Part shown: one piece after another, positions 1-11,550 of the stretch
Layout: each line of letters begins with the position of its first letter
How positions within the stretch are numbered: position 1 is the stretch's first letter
Assembly (NCBI GenBank): GCA_905221605.1
Contig: CAJNDS010001813.1
Location: 570,934 to 625,933 of the forward strand
From: Symbiodinium natans
Lineage: Eukaryota; Sar; Dinophyceae; Suessiales; Symbiodiniaceae
Length of the DNA: 55,000 bases
Direction: 5' to 3'
Position numbers and translations under genes: made by a program
Notes under the pieces: model-generated
The model's database searches: none
Seen by the model: only the letters and a program-made list of their open reading frames with translations
Told to the model about the DNA's origin: nothing

Positions 1-2080
1 CCCTCAACCCTCAACCCTAAACCCCAACCCTTAATCTTCGAGTCCACACCCGCACTTCACTCACAACCTTGAGGGGAGCTAACTTCCTCAGCACAAAAGC
101 TCAGGGCTTAAGGCTTAGGGCTCTTTTGGGCTTAGGGACGCTCGGGTTTAGGGTTTAGAGTTCGGGCTTCTGAGGAGTTTCGGAGGCTACAGGGCTTAGG
201 CTCCCAACCCCTACATCAAGGACCCTAGAGTAGTCGCAAGATAGGTTTCGGAAGGGTCCTTTAATTTTCCCTTTGGGGGGGTGGGGGGGGGCAGGGATGT
301 GGGGGAGGCACACGAGCTCTTGAGTATGCTAAAACACAGAGTACCTAATCCCTCCCCCTAAAATCAAACCCCCCTCCCCCCTCGTACCCCCAGTATAGCT
401 TCTTGTATGTGGGGGTTTGAATACAGGGCGGGGGGGTCAATATTAGGGGGAGGGGATTAGAGCCTCAAGCTTTTGAAGCTGCAGAGCTCCAAAGTTTTAA
501 GTTTAGGGCTGAGGGTTGAGGGTTTAGGGTTAGGGGTTTGGGGTTTAGGGTTGAGGGCTAGGGTTGAGGGGTTAACCCGGCCGCGCCGCTCATCTTTCTG
601 TGCCTCGCCGCGTGAAGGGGCTCGTGCAGCAAACCGTGCATCGGCTGGCCTGAGATTCGCTCCTGCTCCTGTGGCGCACCACGAGACACAACTTCGAAGA
701 GTAACCCTAAACCCTAAACCCTAAACCCCCTAAACCCCCTAAACCCCCTAAACCCCCTAAACCCCCTAAACCCCCTAAACCCCCTAAACCCCCTAAACCC
801 CCTAAACCCCCCAAACCCTAACCCTAAACCCCCTAAACCCTAAACCCTAAACCCTAAACCCTAAACCCTAAACCCTAAACCCTAAACCCTAAACCTTCCA
901 TGGTCCCTTACTATCCGGGATCCCTCAGGGGTTTAGGGCTCAGGGTTTCGGGTTTAGGGTTCTGGGCAGGATTCCTATGGTTGAGGGGTTAAGGGTTTGC
1001 TTGGGGTAGTTACAGGGTCCTTAGTGTGGGCTCTTGGATGGGGTCCCCTAATATACCCCTGCCCTTATACGCCATATAGAACCCCAACGGGCCATACTTC
1101 TGAACCCTTTAAACAAGGCGAGGGGCCATTTGAAGGGACCATGCAGCTACCCTTCAACAACTTGCGTTACTTGGTTTCGGGCTTAGGGTTTGGGGCTCAT
1201 AAGTTTTTTATGCTTTACAGGTGTTTTCAGGGCTTTTACGGCGTAGAGGGTTTTTAGGGTTTAGGGCCCTTTTGGGGTCTTTCGGGCTCACAGGCTCTAG
1301 AGGTGGTGTATAGGCGATTGACAGGGTGTTCAGAAGTTATAGGTCTCTAGGGGCTTAGGGCTTAGAGTTCATAGGGCTCGGGACTCAGGAGTGTTCGAGT
1401 GGGCTTCTTGGGTTTTGGGGATTCTATCGAGGCCAGCTTGTGGAATCGGGGTTTTTGCTGCCCTCCGCTCCTCTACCCACTGCTCCCACCCCAAGCCCTA
1501 AACCCTAAACCCCTTAAACCCTATGATCCTGCTACTCCCTATATAAACGACAACGACCCCCGCCTCCCCCCCCCAACCCATCCCAAGCAAAGGGCCTGCA
1601 GGAGCACGCAGCGAAGGCTCCCAGAGCAAAAGACCTGGGGTGGGTTTGTGGCGTATGGTTTGGGTTTTTGGGTTTTGGGTTTGGGTTTAGGGTTTAGGGT
1701 TTAGGGTTTTGGGTTTTGGGTTTTGGGTTTTGGGTTTGTGGCATATGGTTTAGGGTTGCTAGGGTTGTTAGGGTTTGTGCTTGTTTTTAGGGTCCTTAGG
1801 ATATTTTCGGTGTTGTGCTACAGGGATATTGAAGGGCTTTTGGAGTTTCAGGGCTTCGGGTTTCGGGTTTAGGGTTTAGGGTTTCAGGGCTTCTGCCTTA
1901 TGGAAGTGATGTTCGTTGTGAGGGTGTTGTTGGGGTTTTGAGGCATTGGATGCTCAGGGTTTGGGGCCCACCCCTGCCCTAAACCCTAAACCCTAAACCC
2001 TAAACCCTAAACCCTAAACCCTCAACCCTAAACCCTAAACCCTAAACCCCAAACCCTAAACCCTAAACCCTAAGTAAGCT
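1..2080. repeat. Telomere-variant mosaic without confident genes
   Basis: Mixture of CCCTAAA, TTTAGGG and variants. It includes a 9-bp TAAACCCCC tandem block (about 722-812), arrays at 830-895 and 1980-2072, and an inverted-repeat element at 346-452. A GC-rich segment at 595-690 is open on both strands and may be an exon. Confidence 0.6.
346..452. mobile_element. Short inverted-repeat element
   Basis: Ends read ctaatccctccccctaa and, inverted, ctaatcccctccccctaa. It contains several C-runs and G-runs. MITE or introner-like. Confidence 0.5.
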
Positions 2081-2081
2081 A

Positions 2082-2155
2082 AGGGGATTCAGCCCCGGGG
2101 GTGGCCTGAAGAGTCGTCGGAAGCTCGGCAGATTGGGGACTCTCACTTGCAATCA
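2082..2155 (-). CDS. Possible exon
   Basis: Encodes SPQSAELPTTLQATPGAESP and then TAG, between CCCTAAA and TTTAGGG arrays. Could be a last exon. Confidence 0.25.
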
Positions 2156-2537
2156 GTTTAGGGTTTAGGGTTTAGGGTTTAGGGTTTAGGGTTTGGGGTT
2201 TGGGGTTTAGGGTTTGGGGTTTAGGGTTTAGGGTTGAATCAAGGTTTAGGGATCGTCAGGGTCCAGGCTTTGCTTCGGGTTTAGGGTTTGATTAGGGTTT
2301 AGGGTTTAATGAGGGTCTAGGGAAAAGGGTTTAGGGTGCTCACTACAGAACCTGCTCGCCCGCGACTGCGCTTGCGACTTTATTGGCCCGTCTCAGTTCT
2401 GGGGTCCTTAAGGGTGCCTACCCAAGGTTGTCGAATCCTCCCCACTACCCCCTAGGCTCCCGAAACTTCCCTCAGTTTCCCTACGTACCTACTGTACCTA
2501 AACCCTAAACAAGCGGTTCACCGTCCCGCTGTGCGCC

Positions 2538-2630
2538 CGGACCCCCCGGTGGTGTTGAGGAGCTTTGCCGTGAAGCCAGGACCCAGTCGGGAGAGCAGTT
2601 GAACCTCGGAGAAGCGTCTAGGAGGGTTGA
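2538..2630 (-). CDS. LFxxLG-repeat exon
   Basis: Encodes RRFSEVQLLSRLGPGFTAKL then LNTTGGSGRTAGR. QLLSRLGPGFTAKLL fits. The + strand is also open, but the protein motif favours minus. Confidence 0.6.
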
Positions 2631-3532
2631 AATTCCACCATAAACCCTGAACCCTAATTAAACCCTAAACCCAAAACCCTAAACCCTGAACCCCAAAACC
2701 CTAAACCCCCCTTTTGGGGGTGCGAAGCTTGCAAGCCCTGAAGCCGAAAAAAATAAGCCCCCCCCCCCCCATGTCTCCGATTGCTGCGTGTTTTTTTCCG
2801 GCCCCTGGGGTGAGGAGTAAGTAAGGGTCCGAAACCCTAAACCCTAAACCCTAAACCCTACACCCCAACATGGCGATAAGGCTTGAGGGGTTTAGGGCGT
2901 GAAATTCGTGAACCCCAGGTTCTCTGGGCTCTGAAAGCAACCTCAAGCCTGGAAGTTCCAATAAACAAGGTACTAGGGCTTAGGGTTTAGGGCTTAGGGT
3001 TAGGGAATCCCCCCCCTCCCCCCCCCCCAAAGAACCAAAAAAGAGGCACTAAGGTTATAGAAGCCCTGAACCTTCACAAGCTTTAGATGCCCTAGAGCCC
3101 CAACCCTGAACCCTAGTTAAACCTTGTGTCTCAGAAAGAACGCTTTTATTCAAACATAAACATGCAGCACATGACCCGGACAACAACCCTAAAGCCTACA
3201 CCTTAAAACCGTCAACCCCAAATCGTCCAAAAGGCCCAATACCCCTCCATGAAGGACTAGACCCCTTAACAGTCGCAATAACATATTCGTCTTTGCCGAG
3301 TATTTCTCCACGGACACCTCTGTACCCTAAACCCGAAACTTAAACTCTAAATCCCTCCTCACACTCTGACGTCGGCTCCCTAACCAAGTACTCCCTGCTT
3401 TTGGGGGCCTTTGCGGTCCCCTCCGTCCCCAAGCTGTAAACCCTCAACCCTAAACCCTAAACCCTGAACCCTGAACCCTGAACCCTAAACCCTAAACCCT
3501 AAACCCGAAACCCTTTGGGGTCCCCTCCGTCC

Positions 3533-3628
3533 CTTCGGAAAAGCGGCGGTGAAGGCGGTTCCCAAGGTCTTGAAGAGCTCCCCAACCTGGGTCTCCAATT
3601 TCTTGGCAGCGCAAACTTGGATTTTAGG
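3533..3628 (-). CDS. LFxxLG-repeat exon
   Basis: Encodes AAKKLETQVGELFKTLGTAF then TAAFPKGRRGPQ. ELFKTLGTAFTAAF is a consensus unit. Confidence 0.63.
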
Positions 3629-3654
3629 GTTTAGGGTTTAGGGCTAGGGTTTAG

Positions 3655-3735
3655 GGTTTAGGGCTTAGGGCTTAGGGCTTAGGGCTTAGGGCTTAGGGCT
3701 TAGGGCTTAGGGCTTAGGGCTTAGGGCTTAGGGTT
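3655..3735. repeat. GGGCTTA tandem block
   Basis: About ten perfect copies of the one-base variant GGGCTTA inside GGGTTTA sequence. Confidence 0.95.
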
Positions 3736-3965
3736 TAGGGCTAGGGTTTAGGGTTCAGGGTTCAGGGTTCAGGGTTTAGGGTTTAGGGGTTAGGCTTTTG
3801 GGCTACCTGCCAACATCGCCCTGATGGAGAGGTGTGGGATGGGCCCACCCACCCCAAAGAGCATGATAGTAAGCTAGTATGTGATTGAAGGTTTATCTCC
3901 TGAATAGGGGGCATTTCCCCAGACCCTAAACCCTAAACCCTAAACCCTAAACCCCAAACCCCAAA

Positions 3966-4053
3966 GATTGAGCCCAAGGCACGAATTCGCTTCCAAGGGC
4001 CTCAAAGAGCCGCGCGACCCAGCCGTGGCCAAGACGCTGGAGGAGCTGCGCCT
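3966..4053 (-). CDS. LFxxLG-repeat exon
   Basis: Encodes AQLLQRLGHGWVARLFEALG then SEFVPWAQS, two in-register 12-residue units. After acceptor CCCTGAG. Confidence 0.7.
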
Positions 4054-4929
4054 CAGGGCTTGGATTTGGGGTTTAGGGTTTAGGGTTTAGGGTTTAGGGT
4101 TTAGGGTTTAGAGTTTAGGGTTAGGGTTTAGAGTTTAAGGTTAGGGTTTAGGGTTTAGGGTCTAGGGCCAGTATAGGGTCTGGGGTTTAGGGTTTAGGGT
4201 CTAGGGTTTCGTGCTTAGGGTTCAAGGGTTTAGGGCCTAAACCCTAAACCCTAGCCAAACCCTCAAGCCCATGCTCGAACCCTCCCCAGGTTGAACCCTC
4301 CACCATTTGGAGCTATACTTCCTGGCTGTTTGGGGTTTAAGGTTTAGGGTTCTGGGCGACTATACTACCTGGTATAAGCCCTGCAAGGATTCCACAGGGC
4401 ACCTTGCACCATTCCCTTCGAGAAGAGCTAGTAGGTTTAGGGTCTGATAGGGCTTGGGCGGCACGTGGCTTTGGGCGCACAGATATGCGGAGGCAGCCCT
4501 AAGAAGGGCTTAGGGTTTAGGGTTAGGAGATTGGGGTTTAAGAGCTTGGGGTTTAGGAGGTTGGGGTTTCAAGTTTCGCGGCTTCGGGTTCTGCACCCAT
4601 GCCTATAGACCCCCTTCAACAAACCCTGGCAACCTAGACCGCGATTCTACACTTGCGGCATCGGAGTGCAAGGTGCTTCGTAAAAATAACATTGAACCCC
4701 AAAGCCCGAAACCCAAATCCCTGAACCGACTACAGCTCAGAGGGCTGCACAAGTACATACCATGAAGAATGCCTTCTTTGTGATGTGTTGGGCAGCTCAT
4801 GCTTGGAAGCCAATACAGGGCAACGGCAAACAGCCCTGAACCAAAAAAGATTCTGTCAGGCCCCGAACCCTGTTGAACCCCACTGAAACCCTAAACCCCA
4901 AACCCTAAACCCTCTATAAAACTGAGCCC

Positions 4930-4990
4930 TTCACGCAGCCGAGGACGTACCTAGCCCTGGCCCCCGAGGTGCGAAAGCAGCTTCGCCCTT
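4930..4990 (-). CDS. Possible LFxxLG-repeat exon
   Basis: Encodes AKLLSHLGGQ before a stop. Short, but the LL.HLG core matches. Confidence 0.35.
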
Positions 4991-5132
4991 GGTGTTTATG
5001 TGGGGTTTCGGGCCAGTCCACTGTTCAGCGTCGAGGATAAAAGGTTCCAAGACCCTCAGCCCTGAACCCCCAACCCCCAACCCCTAACCCCAAACACCAA
5101 ACCCCAAACCCTAAACCCTAAACCCAGCCCTG

Positions 5133-5209
5133 GAACCAAAGGCAGAGGCGCCATGAAGCAAGGCGACAGCCGGCGAAACAGTCGGGCGCAGAAGGATGCC
5201 TCGGCTTTG
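5133..5209 (-). CDS. LFxxLG-repeat exon
   Basis: Encodes KAEASFCARLFRRLSPCFMA then PLPLVPG. LFRRLSPCFMAP aligns with LYDKLQAEFMAP at 19890-19973. Confidence 0.58.
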
Positions 5210-5429
5210 GGTGGGGCTTAGGGTTTAGGGTTTAGGGTTAGGGTTTAGGGTTTAGGGTTTAGGGTTTACGGTTTAGGGTTTAGGAGGTTTAGGGTTTCGG
5301 GTTTAGGGTTTCGGGTTTAGGGTTCAGGTTTTGGGGTTTAGGGTTTAGGGTTTAGGGCTTTAGGGTTTAGGGCTTAGGGCTTTAGGGCTTAGGGTTCAGG
5401 GCTTAGGGTCTAGGGTCTAGAAACTCAGG

Positions 5430-6900
5430 GACGGCATTTCTTCGAGGTGGAGAAGTGGGAACTCTGAGAAAAAGAGGTCATGCACGGGCTCAGTTCGCAG
5501 GGGCTAAGACCTACACCCTAGACCTAGTGACCAACTCTACAGACACCATGAGATCCATAGGGGGGGCTGCAAGACTTCAGGTTTATAGGGCTTGGGTTGA
5601 GGTTTTGAGGGCTTGTGGATTTGCTTTCTCGGGTGCGTTGCCTTCTCGTTCTAATGCCGAGAATGTATAAACGTAGTAGTGGTACTCCAGCACGGTCCGC
5701 TAACCGCAGGCCCGTGAAAGAGGCATGTCCACGGCATGTCTGCGCAGAGGAAAGAAACTTCCTGAGAAAGCCCAAAAAAATGGAAACTCAACCCGCCCCA
5801 AATCGACCCGAAAACGGCGGGTTAAGTTCAGCACCAACAAATGAAACAAACGACGCCTCCCAAGAAGCCCCAAAAAGACGGAAACCCAACCCTCCCAAAT
5901 CGATCCGAAACGAGGGGGTTGGGTGCAGTACACAAAGATGGAACCAAAGTTCCTGGCCCTCCCCCCTATCCCCTCTACTGGAAAATGTGAGTGCGGTGGC
6001 AGACTTCTGGCCCACATGAAAATGGCATAAAACGGCGTGCTGCTCTGATACTGCTCCCCTCTATGCTCACCGCTCCACGCGGGGTGCTGCGGTGAGGACG
6101 GTGAGGGCAGTGAGGGGTTCTTTGTCTTTTGCTTTGGCTTTGTTCGCTCATGTTCGTTCGTTACTTCCTTCCTTTTCATGTCTAGTCGCTCACTTCGTTT
6201 ACGTTTACCATCATTTTCTTTCTTCTTCCAAACTTCACCCCAACTTCTTTTCTCTCGTACCCTTCGCGACTGAACGCCGTAGATCTTGAATCAAACGCAC
6301 GAACGCTTATAACAACCACATCACCCTGTTTGCTAACTGCCCCGGCGCGTCGAAAAATCTCCAGCGCAACACACAAACCTAAGGCCCAAGAAGCCGCGAG
6401 GCAAACAGTGATACGAAGAAGCTACGAAGCAAGCACGAAGCCAACCGCCCTCCCCATGATCGCCAAATCTGGGACGGTCGGCAAGCTCGCGCGTAAGGCC
6501 GGCGACCACGTCCTTCATCTGGATAAAGACAAGCGCAACATAAACGCTTCAATCCACGATGGCCAAGGACATCGAAACGAATACGAACCGATCACTGCAC
6601 CACGAGAAGTAACAGTACGTGCGGAGATGAACAATCTGGTCCACGGAGTGGCCCGGCACGTCGAAACGAACATGAAGCAAGGAAAATGCCACGAAAAACA
6701 AGATGACCATGCGCACATGGACGATCGGGTTCTAGGACATCAAAATGAAAAAATGAACAGAATGAAGTGGCCCCCGTGCCACGAGAAGCTCACGAACATG
6801 TCGACACGGACAATCTGGTCCACAGAGTGGCCTAAGAAATCCAAACACACAGCACGTCGCAAAAAAAGGTGAAGTGAACAAAACAAGCAACCTGCCTCCT
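5430..6900. other. Telomere-repeat-free stretch, no recognised gene
   Basis: Contains a 180-codon + strand frame (6330-6872) rich in K, R, H and M. Its sequence includes near-repeats (ATCTGGTCCACGGAGTGGCC near 6636, ATCTGGTCCACAGAGTGGCC near 6812). At 5790-5950 there is a similar repeated segment (GAAACCCAACCCTCCCAAATCGA and kin). No domain seen, and coding is doubtful. Confidence 0.3.
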
Positions 6901-7349
6901 CGGCAACTTCCAGGCATCGCCTAGGGTTGCTGAAGCTGGGGGGTGCCAGCCAGTCGTGGACGACCGGTTGTGGCCGCTCCTGCATTCAGATTGTCTGCAG
7001 TGTTTTTTTGTTTTTTTTTTTTTGGGGGGGGGTTCGGAAGATGAAGAAAAGACTTGTGCCTGGGCGTCGTTCCCCCCGCTGAGCAAGGTCCAGATCACAG
7101 CCCCGAAGCTGAATAAATCAGCAGCGGTGCCGTGAGCCTCCTGTCGGAGGACTTCTGGACAAGCCTGGGCAACTCAGAGTCTGCGCAAAAGGCGCAAACC
7201 CACGTCAGCAGACGTGCGGCATGCTGCTGAGGGCGCGTCGAACCCAGGCGTGCCGTTAAGGGTTTCAGGGTGCGTGAGTTTAGGGCCTAAAGTTAGGGGG
7301 GGGTGGGGGGTTCAGGGCTTTAGGGAGCTTTAGGGGATTTTAGGGCTTT

Positions 7350-7640
7350 GGCGTTAAAGCTTTCGTGTCTTTCCGGCAGCTTACCAGAAGATACCGTATC
7401 GACAATGTCAAGGGCCTGTCGTGTGGTGGGCATTAGGCATGACCAAATGCTCTGGAGGACATGGCTTAGAGGTGCCGCAAGCGTGGGTGCTGTGGCGGCA
7501 GAAGTGCATCTGCAGGCAGGCCGTGCAAGGTGTGAATGTGGGCGTGTGCTCGAGCCAGTGGGGCCAGGCGGATATGGCAATCTCTTCTGCATGAGCTATT
7601 CTTATAGCGGATGCAGAAGGTCCTCATCCGGTTTGGGCTT
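7350..7640 (+). other. Non-telomeric unique stretch with open frame
   Basis: A + frame including MSRACRVVGIRHDQMLWRTW runs to the following telomeric block. No family recognised. Could be an exon of another gene or old mobile DNA. Confidence 0.2.
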
Positions 7641-7863
7641 TAGGGCCATTACCCGACCCGAAAACCCTCCGAAACCCGAAACCCTGAACCCTACACCCTA
7701 CACCCTGAACCCTACGCCCTAAACCCTAAACCCTAAACCCTAAACCCTGAACCCTAAACCCTAAACCCTAATCCCTAAACCCTAAACCACTGCAGCCAAG
7801 CAGCGCCCAGTTCATGGAACAGTGTGCCGACGAACCTTGGCGATCGCAGGTTCCCTTCACAAG

Positions 7864-8290
7864 GGTTTTTTTGGGTTTTCGGGGGGGTTTTGGGGGGTTT
7901 TGGGTTTTCTTTGGGTTTTTGGGGTTTTGGGATTTTTTTTGTGTTTTTGGGTTTTTTTGTTGTTTTTTGGTTTTTTGGGTTTTTTTGGGGGGTTGGGGTT
8001 TTTGGGGTTTTGGTTTTTTTCTTGGGTTGTTTGGGGTTTTGGGGGTTTTGGTTTTTTTTTTTTTTTTTGGGGGGGGGGGGTTGGGGGGTTTTGGGTCTTT
8101 TTGGGGGGTTTTTGGGTGGTTTTTGGGGTTTTTGTTTTTTTTTGTGTTTTTTTGGGGTTTTGGGGGTTTTGGGGTTTAGGGATTTTAGGGCTTTTTGGGT
8201 TTAGGGCTTTGGGGTTTAGGGCTTTTAGGGTTTGGGGTTTAGAGTTTTTAGGGTTTGGGTTTTTTAGGGATTAGGGTTTTCAGGGTTTGG
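7864..8290. repeat. G/T low-complexity tract
   Basis: About 400 bp of TTTTGGGG-like runs on the + strand, grading into TTTAGGG variants. All three + frames are open only because of composition. Confidence 0.85.
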
Positions 8291-9423
8291 GGTGTTTAGG
8301 GTTTAGGGTTTACGGTTCAGGGTTCAGGGTCTAGGGTTAATCGGGCAAAAGGCAAGCCTTGTTACTGTTGGGCCAGCAAGCCTACATAAGACCTCATGGC
8401 CTTTACCCGAACTCCTAAACCCTAAACCCTAAACCCAAACCCTAAACACTAAACCCTAAACCCTAAACCCTAAACCCTAAGCTGGTGCCCTTGCGGGTGA
8501 GGCTTTCGGGCTGTCAGGACTTCGAGCTTATGGTTGGGCAGATCATGCCGATGGGAATCAGCACTCCTCCTGCCCAGAAAAGGGTTAGGGATTCAGGCTT
8601 AATTGGGGTTTAAGAGTAGGGTTTAGGGTTTAGGGCTTAGGGCTTAGGGTTTAGGGATTTCAAGGTGGTTCAGGGCTAAGGGTTTAAAGGGGCCCCTTAT
8701 ACCCTGTACAACCCAAAGGACCCACACTTCAGAACCCTCTAGGCAAGGTAAGGCAAACCCTAAACCCTAAACCCTAAACCCTAAACCCTAAACCCGAAAC
8801 CCTAAACCCTAAACCCTCAGAGCATGGCCATTGATCTGACCTGTGGGCCCTTTTTGAGGGTTTGAGCGGTCTTGGCTTCTCTACTGCAGTATCTTCCTCA
8901 TGGCTTGGGATTTTGTGAGCCTCTCAACCCTGACTGAACCCTGAAGCCCTATAGACACAAACCACTTGAACCACCTGAACCCCGTAAGCGACCGAAATCG
9001 AAACCCCTCAATCACCCTGAGTCCCCGAACCTACCCACACCCCAGCCCAAACAAACAGCACCCCAAAAGACACTGAACTCTAAAGAACCCTTAACCCCGA
9101 AAAAGGTGAGCCAAACACTAAGCCCTGAACCCCAAACCCCTGACCCCAAAAAGGTGAGCCAAACAATAAACCCTAAACCCCTGAACCCCGAAAACGGTGA
9201 GCCAAACACTAAACCCGAACCCCTGAACCCTGAACCCTTAACTTAACCCCAACAAAACACTAAACCCTAAGCCCCTGATCCCTAAACAATTGACCCCAAA
9301 AAAGTGAGCCAAACACTAAACCCTAAACCCCTAAACCCCAAACCCTAAACCCTAAAAAAGGTGAGCCAAACCCTAAACCCTAAACCCTAAAACATAAAAC
9401 CCCCAAAAAGGTGAGCCAGGGGG

Positions 9424-9482
9424 CGGCGTGCCCAAGGACAAGAAGAGGTCCGCTACGAAGTCGTCTCCAAGCTGGCCTCTCT
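9424..9482 (-). CDS. LFxxLG-repeat exon
   Basis: Encodes RGQLGDDFVADLFLSLGTPP, with DFVADLFLSLG shared with the exon at 25599-25686. It begins right at the AGTAAG end of the inverted-repeat element 9483-9614. Confidence 0.62.
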
Positions 9483-9614
9483 CTTACTGTCGGCTAGTAG
9501 GGAATGGGGGAGTGAGATACCCATACAATCCCTTAAAGGGTAACCCTAAACCCTAAACCCTACACCCTAAACTCTAAACCCTAACTCCCTCATTCCCTGC
9601 TAACCAACAGTAAG
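9483..9614. mobile_element. Inverted-repeat introner-like element, family C
   Basis: Starts CTTACTGTCGGCTAGTAGGG and ends CCCTGCTAACCAACAGTAAG, with CTCT on both sides as a 4-bp duplication. Interior holds CCCTAAA repeats. It abuts the repeat exon at 9424-9482. A related copy lies in the UGT intron at about 12914-13071. Confidence 0.72.
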
Positions 9615-9882
9615 CTCTTGAGCACAGGATGCGCAGAGGGGGGATTTAGGGTTTAGGGTTTAGGGTTTAGGTTTTAGCGTTTAGGGTCTAGGGTTTAGGT
9701 TTAGGGCTTAAGGTTTAGGGTTTAGGATTTAGGGTTCACATGATGCGATCTATGGGTAGTTACATGGTCCCGTCGCATGTGGCCCTTCATGTTACAACTC
9801 AAGAGACTAAAGGAGGAACCGTACCAAGGACCTTCGTCTCGTGGCAAGATCCACCGACACTCAAAGACCTGCAAGTCTCTAC

Positions 9883-10024
9883 CTTCCCCTGGTTCATTGT
9901 ACTTAGTAACCAATTATAACTGTACTTATAGCCCACTTATAAGCCCCTTAAGTGCCCTAATTTGGTTATAAGTACAGTCATAAGTACAGCGATAATTAGT
10001 TACTAAGTACCATGAACCTCCAAG
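9883..10024. mobile_element. Inverted-repeat element, family B
   Basis: Near-palindrome built on TACTTAGTAACTAATTATAA and its complement, ending CCTCCAAG. Related to 49948-50075. Confidence 0.7.
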
Positions 10025-10593
10025 CAGGGCTTCCAAGCTGCAGGAACAACAAGACCCTGCAAAGTTCTCGCACACTCCTACTGCTGAGGGACCTTAGGGG
10101 TGATGTAGGGGCGACTTAGGGTAGAAAGGGACGACATGAGGCATACAGAGGAGTCATGTAGGGGAATAAGATTCAGCGTCTTTCTAGGGGTCCCTCCTTA
10201 CATCCCTTATGGAACTTATTTACCCCTCAAGAGCCCTCCAATGCTCAAGGGCCCATGCTTCGGGGTTCTTTACGGAAAGCAAGGGTTAAGAAACCTTAGA
10301 TTAAGGGTCATCAACCACCCAGAACACAACTCTAAACTCGAAAAGCCCTATAAAACTCTTAACCATAAAGCCCCTAAGCAAATAAAAGCTGAACCATCCA
10401 AACCTTCTGTAAACCGCATATACCCTCTCAACCCTAAATTCGTGCCGTAACCCGGAACCCGCAGCCCTAAAGCCTGCACCCTAAACCCCTAGCGCCATAC
10501 CCTAAACCCTACATCCTATCAACCCTGAACCCTAGCCCTCTAAACCCTAAACCCTAAACCCTAAAACCCTAAACCCTAAACCCTAACCCCCAA

Positions 10594-10684
10594 TCCGAGG
10601 CACGGAGGAGACGCGATGCGAACGCTGACCCGAGCACGGAGAAGAGCTGCGAGCCTGTGGTCGGGAAGCTCCCGGGCTCGATGC
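10594..10684 (-). CDS. LFxxLG-repeat exon
   Basis: Encodes EPGSFPTTGSQLFSVLGSAF then ASRLLRASD. QLFSVLGSAFASRLL is a consensus unit. Confidence 0.63.
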
Positions 10685-10814
10685 GGTTTGGGGTTTAGGG
10701 TTTAGGGTTTAGGGTTTAGGGTTTGGGGTTTAGGGTTTAGGGTTTAGGGTTTAGGGTTTGGGGCTTGGGGTTTAGGGTCTGAACCCTAAGCCTTAAGCCC
10801 TAAAGCGTGTTTGA

Positions 10815-10885
10815 GGGTTGGCCCGGCTTCTCTTCCGGTGCTCGAGAGGGGGGTGGAGGAGCAGCCCCGCCGATACCCCCAGAAT
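10815..10885 (-). CDS. Probable proline-rich exon downstream of UGT
   Basis: Encodes GGIGGAAPPPPSRAPEEKPG. First exon-like segment after the UGT stop, so it may begin or lead into the next repeat-protein gene. Confidence 0.35.
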
Positions 10886-11426
10886 TTGGGTTTAGGGCTT
10901 AGGGCTTAAGGCTTAGGGTTTAGGGTTTAGGGTTTAGGGTTCAGGGTTCAGGGTTCAGGGTCAGCGTTCAGGGTTCAGGGTTCAGGGTTTAGTGTTTATA
11001 GGATTTAGGGCTACCAGAAAAGGGCCCATAAGTTGGCGTATCTGTTCGGGCCGAAATTTGGAAGCCTTGCAATAGGGGATCTCGGATTCGTAGAAGTCCT
11101 ATCCTGATTCCATGGTATGGGGTTTAGGGTTTAGGGCCTTAAGGTTCAGGGTTTGGGGCCTGAATTGAAGCCCTACAACCCCTGAACCCTTACAGCACTG
11201 GGCTCTTTGAGAACCCGCGCTCTGGAGAGCTGGAAAAAGCTAGGCCCTATTTCGAGAAACCGACTGCTCCGGCTGTGCTCCCTGTGGAGGATGCAGGAGG
11301 TTCTAGGGCCCAAACGCGGTTTAGGGTTTAGGGCTTAGGGTTTGTAAGTGGGCTTAAAGGCTTCGAAGAGGGCTTTATAGGCGGGCTGGAAGGTGCTTCT
11401 GCAGGAGCAGCCGGCGCGCCACGCTC

Positions 11427-11550
11427 CTAAACTGACACCTCTGGCGGCAAGCTCACGTCGTGGCAGCGGTTGGGGTGCGCGGCCCAGAAAATCTTGTAGA
11501 GCCAGGTGATGCAAGAGGGTGCGGGTCTCGAGTTGAGATGCAAGATCTTC
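11427..11550 (-). CDS. UGT exon 22 (stop codon)
   Basis: 124 nt including TAG at 11429-11427. Encodes [20 protein letters not shown] then [20 protein letters not shown] and stop. Acceptor TCAGCTAAG. The tail lies beyond the conserved domain. No polyadenylation signal is evident. Confidence 0.88.

Noticed and set aside
1-900. Chromosome end (true telomere) at the window start
   Set aside because: Repeats are short, mixed in orientation, and continue similarly through the entire window.
6330-6872. A 180-residue basic protein
   Set aside because: Low-complexity composition, internal DNA near-repeats and no domain; kept only as an unassigned stretch.
7814-8274. Three overlapping 120-150-codon frames rich in F, G, W and L
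   Set aside because: They arise from the TTTT/GGGG tract, with all three frames open; not protein-like.
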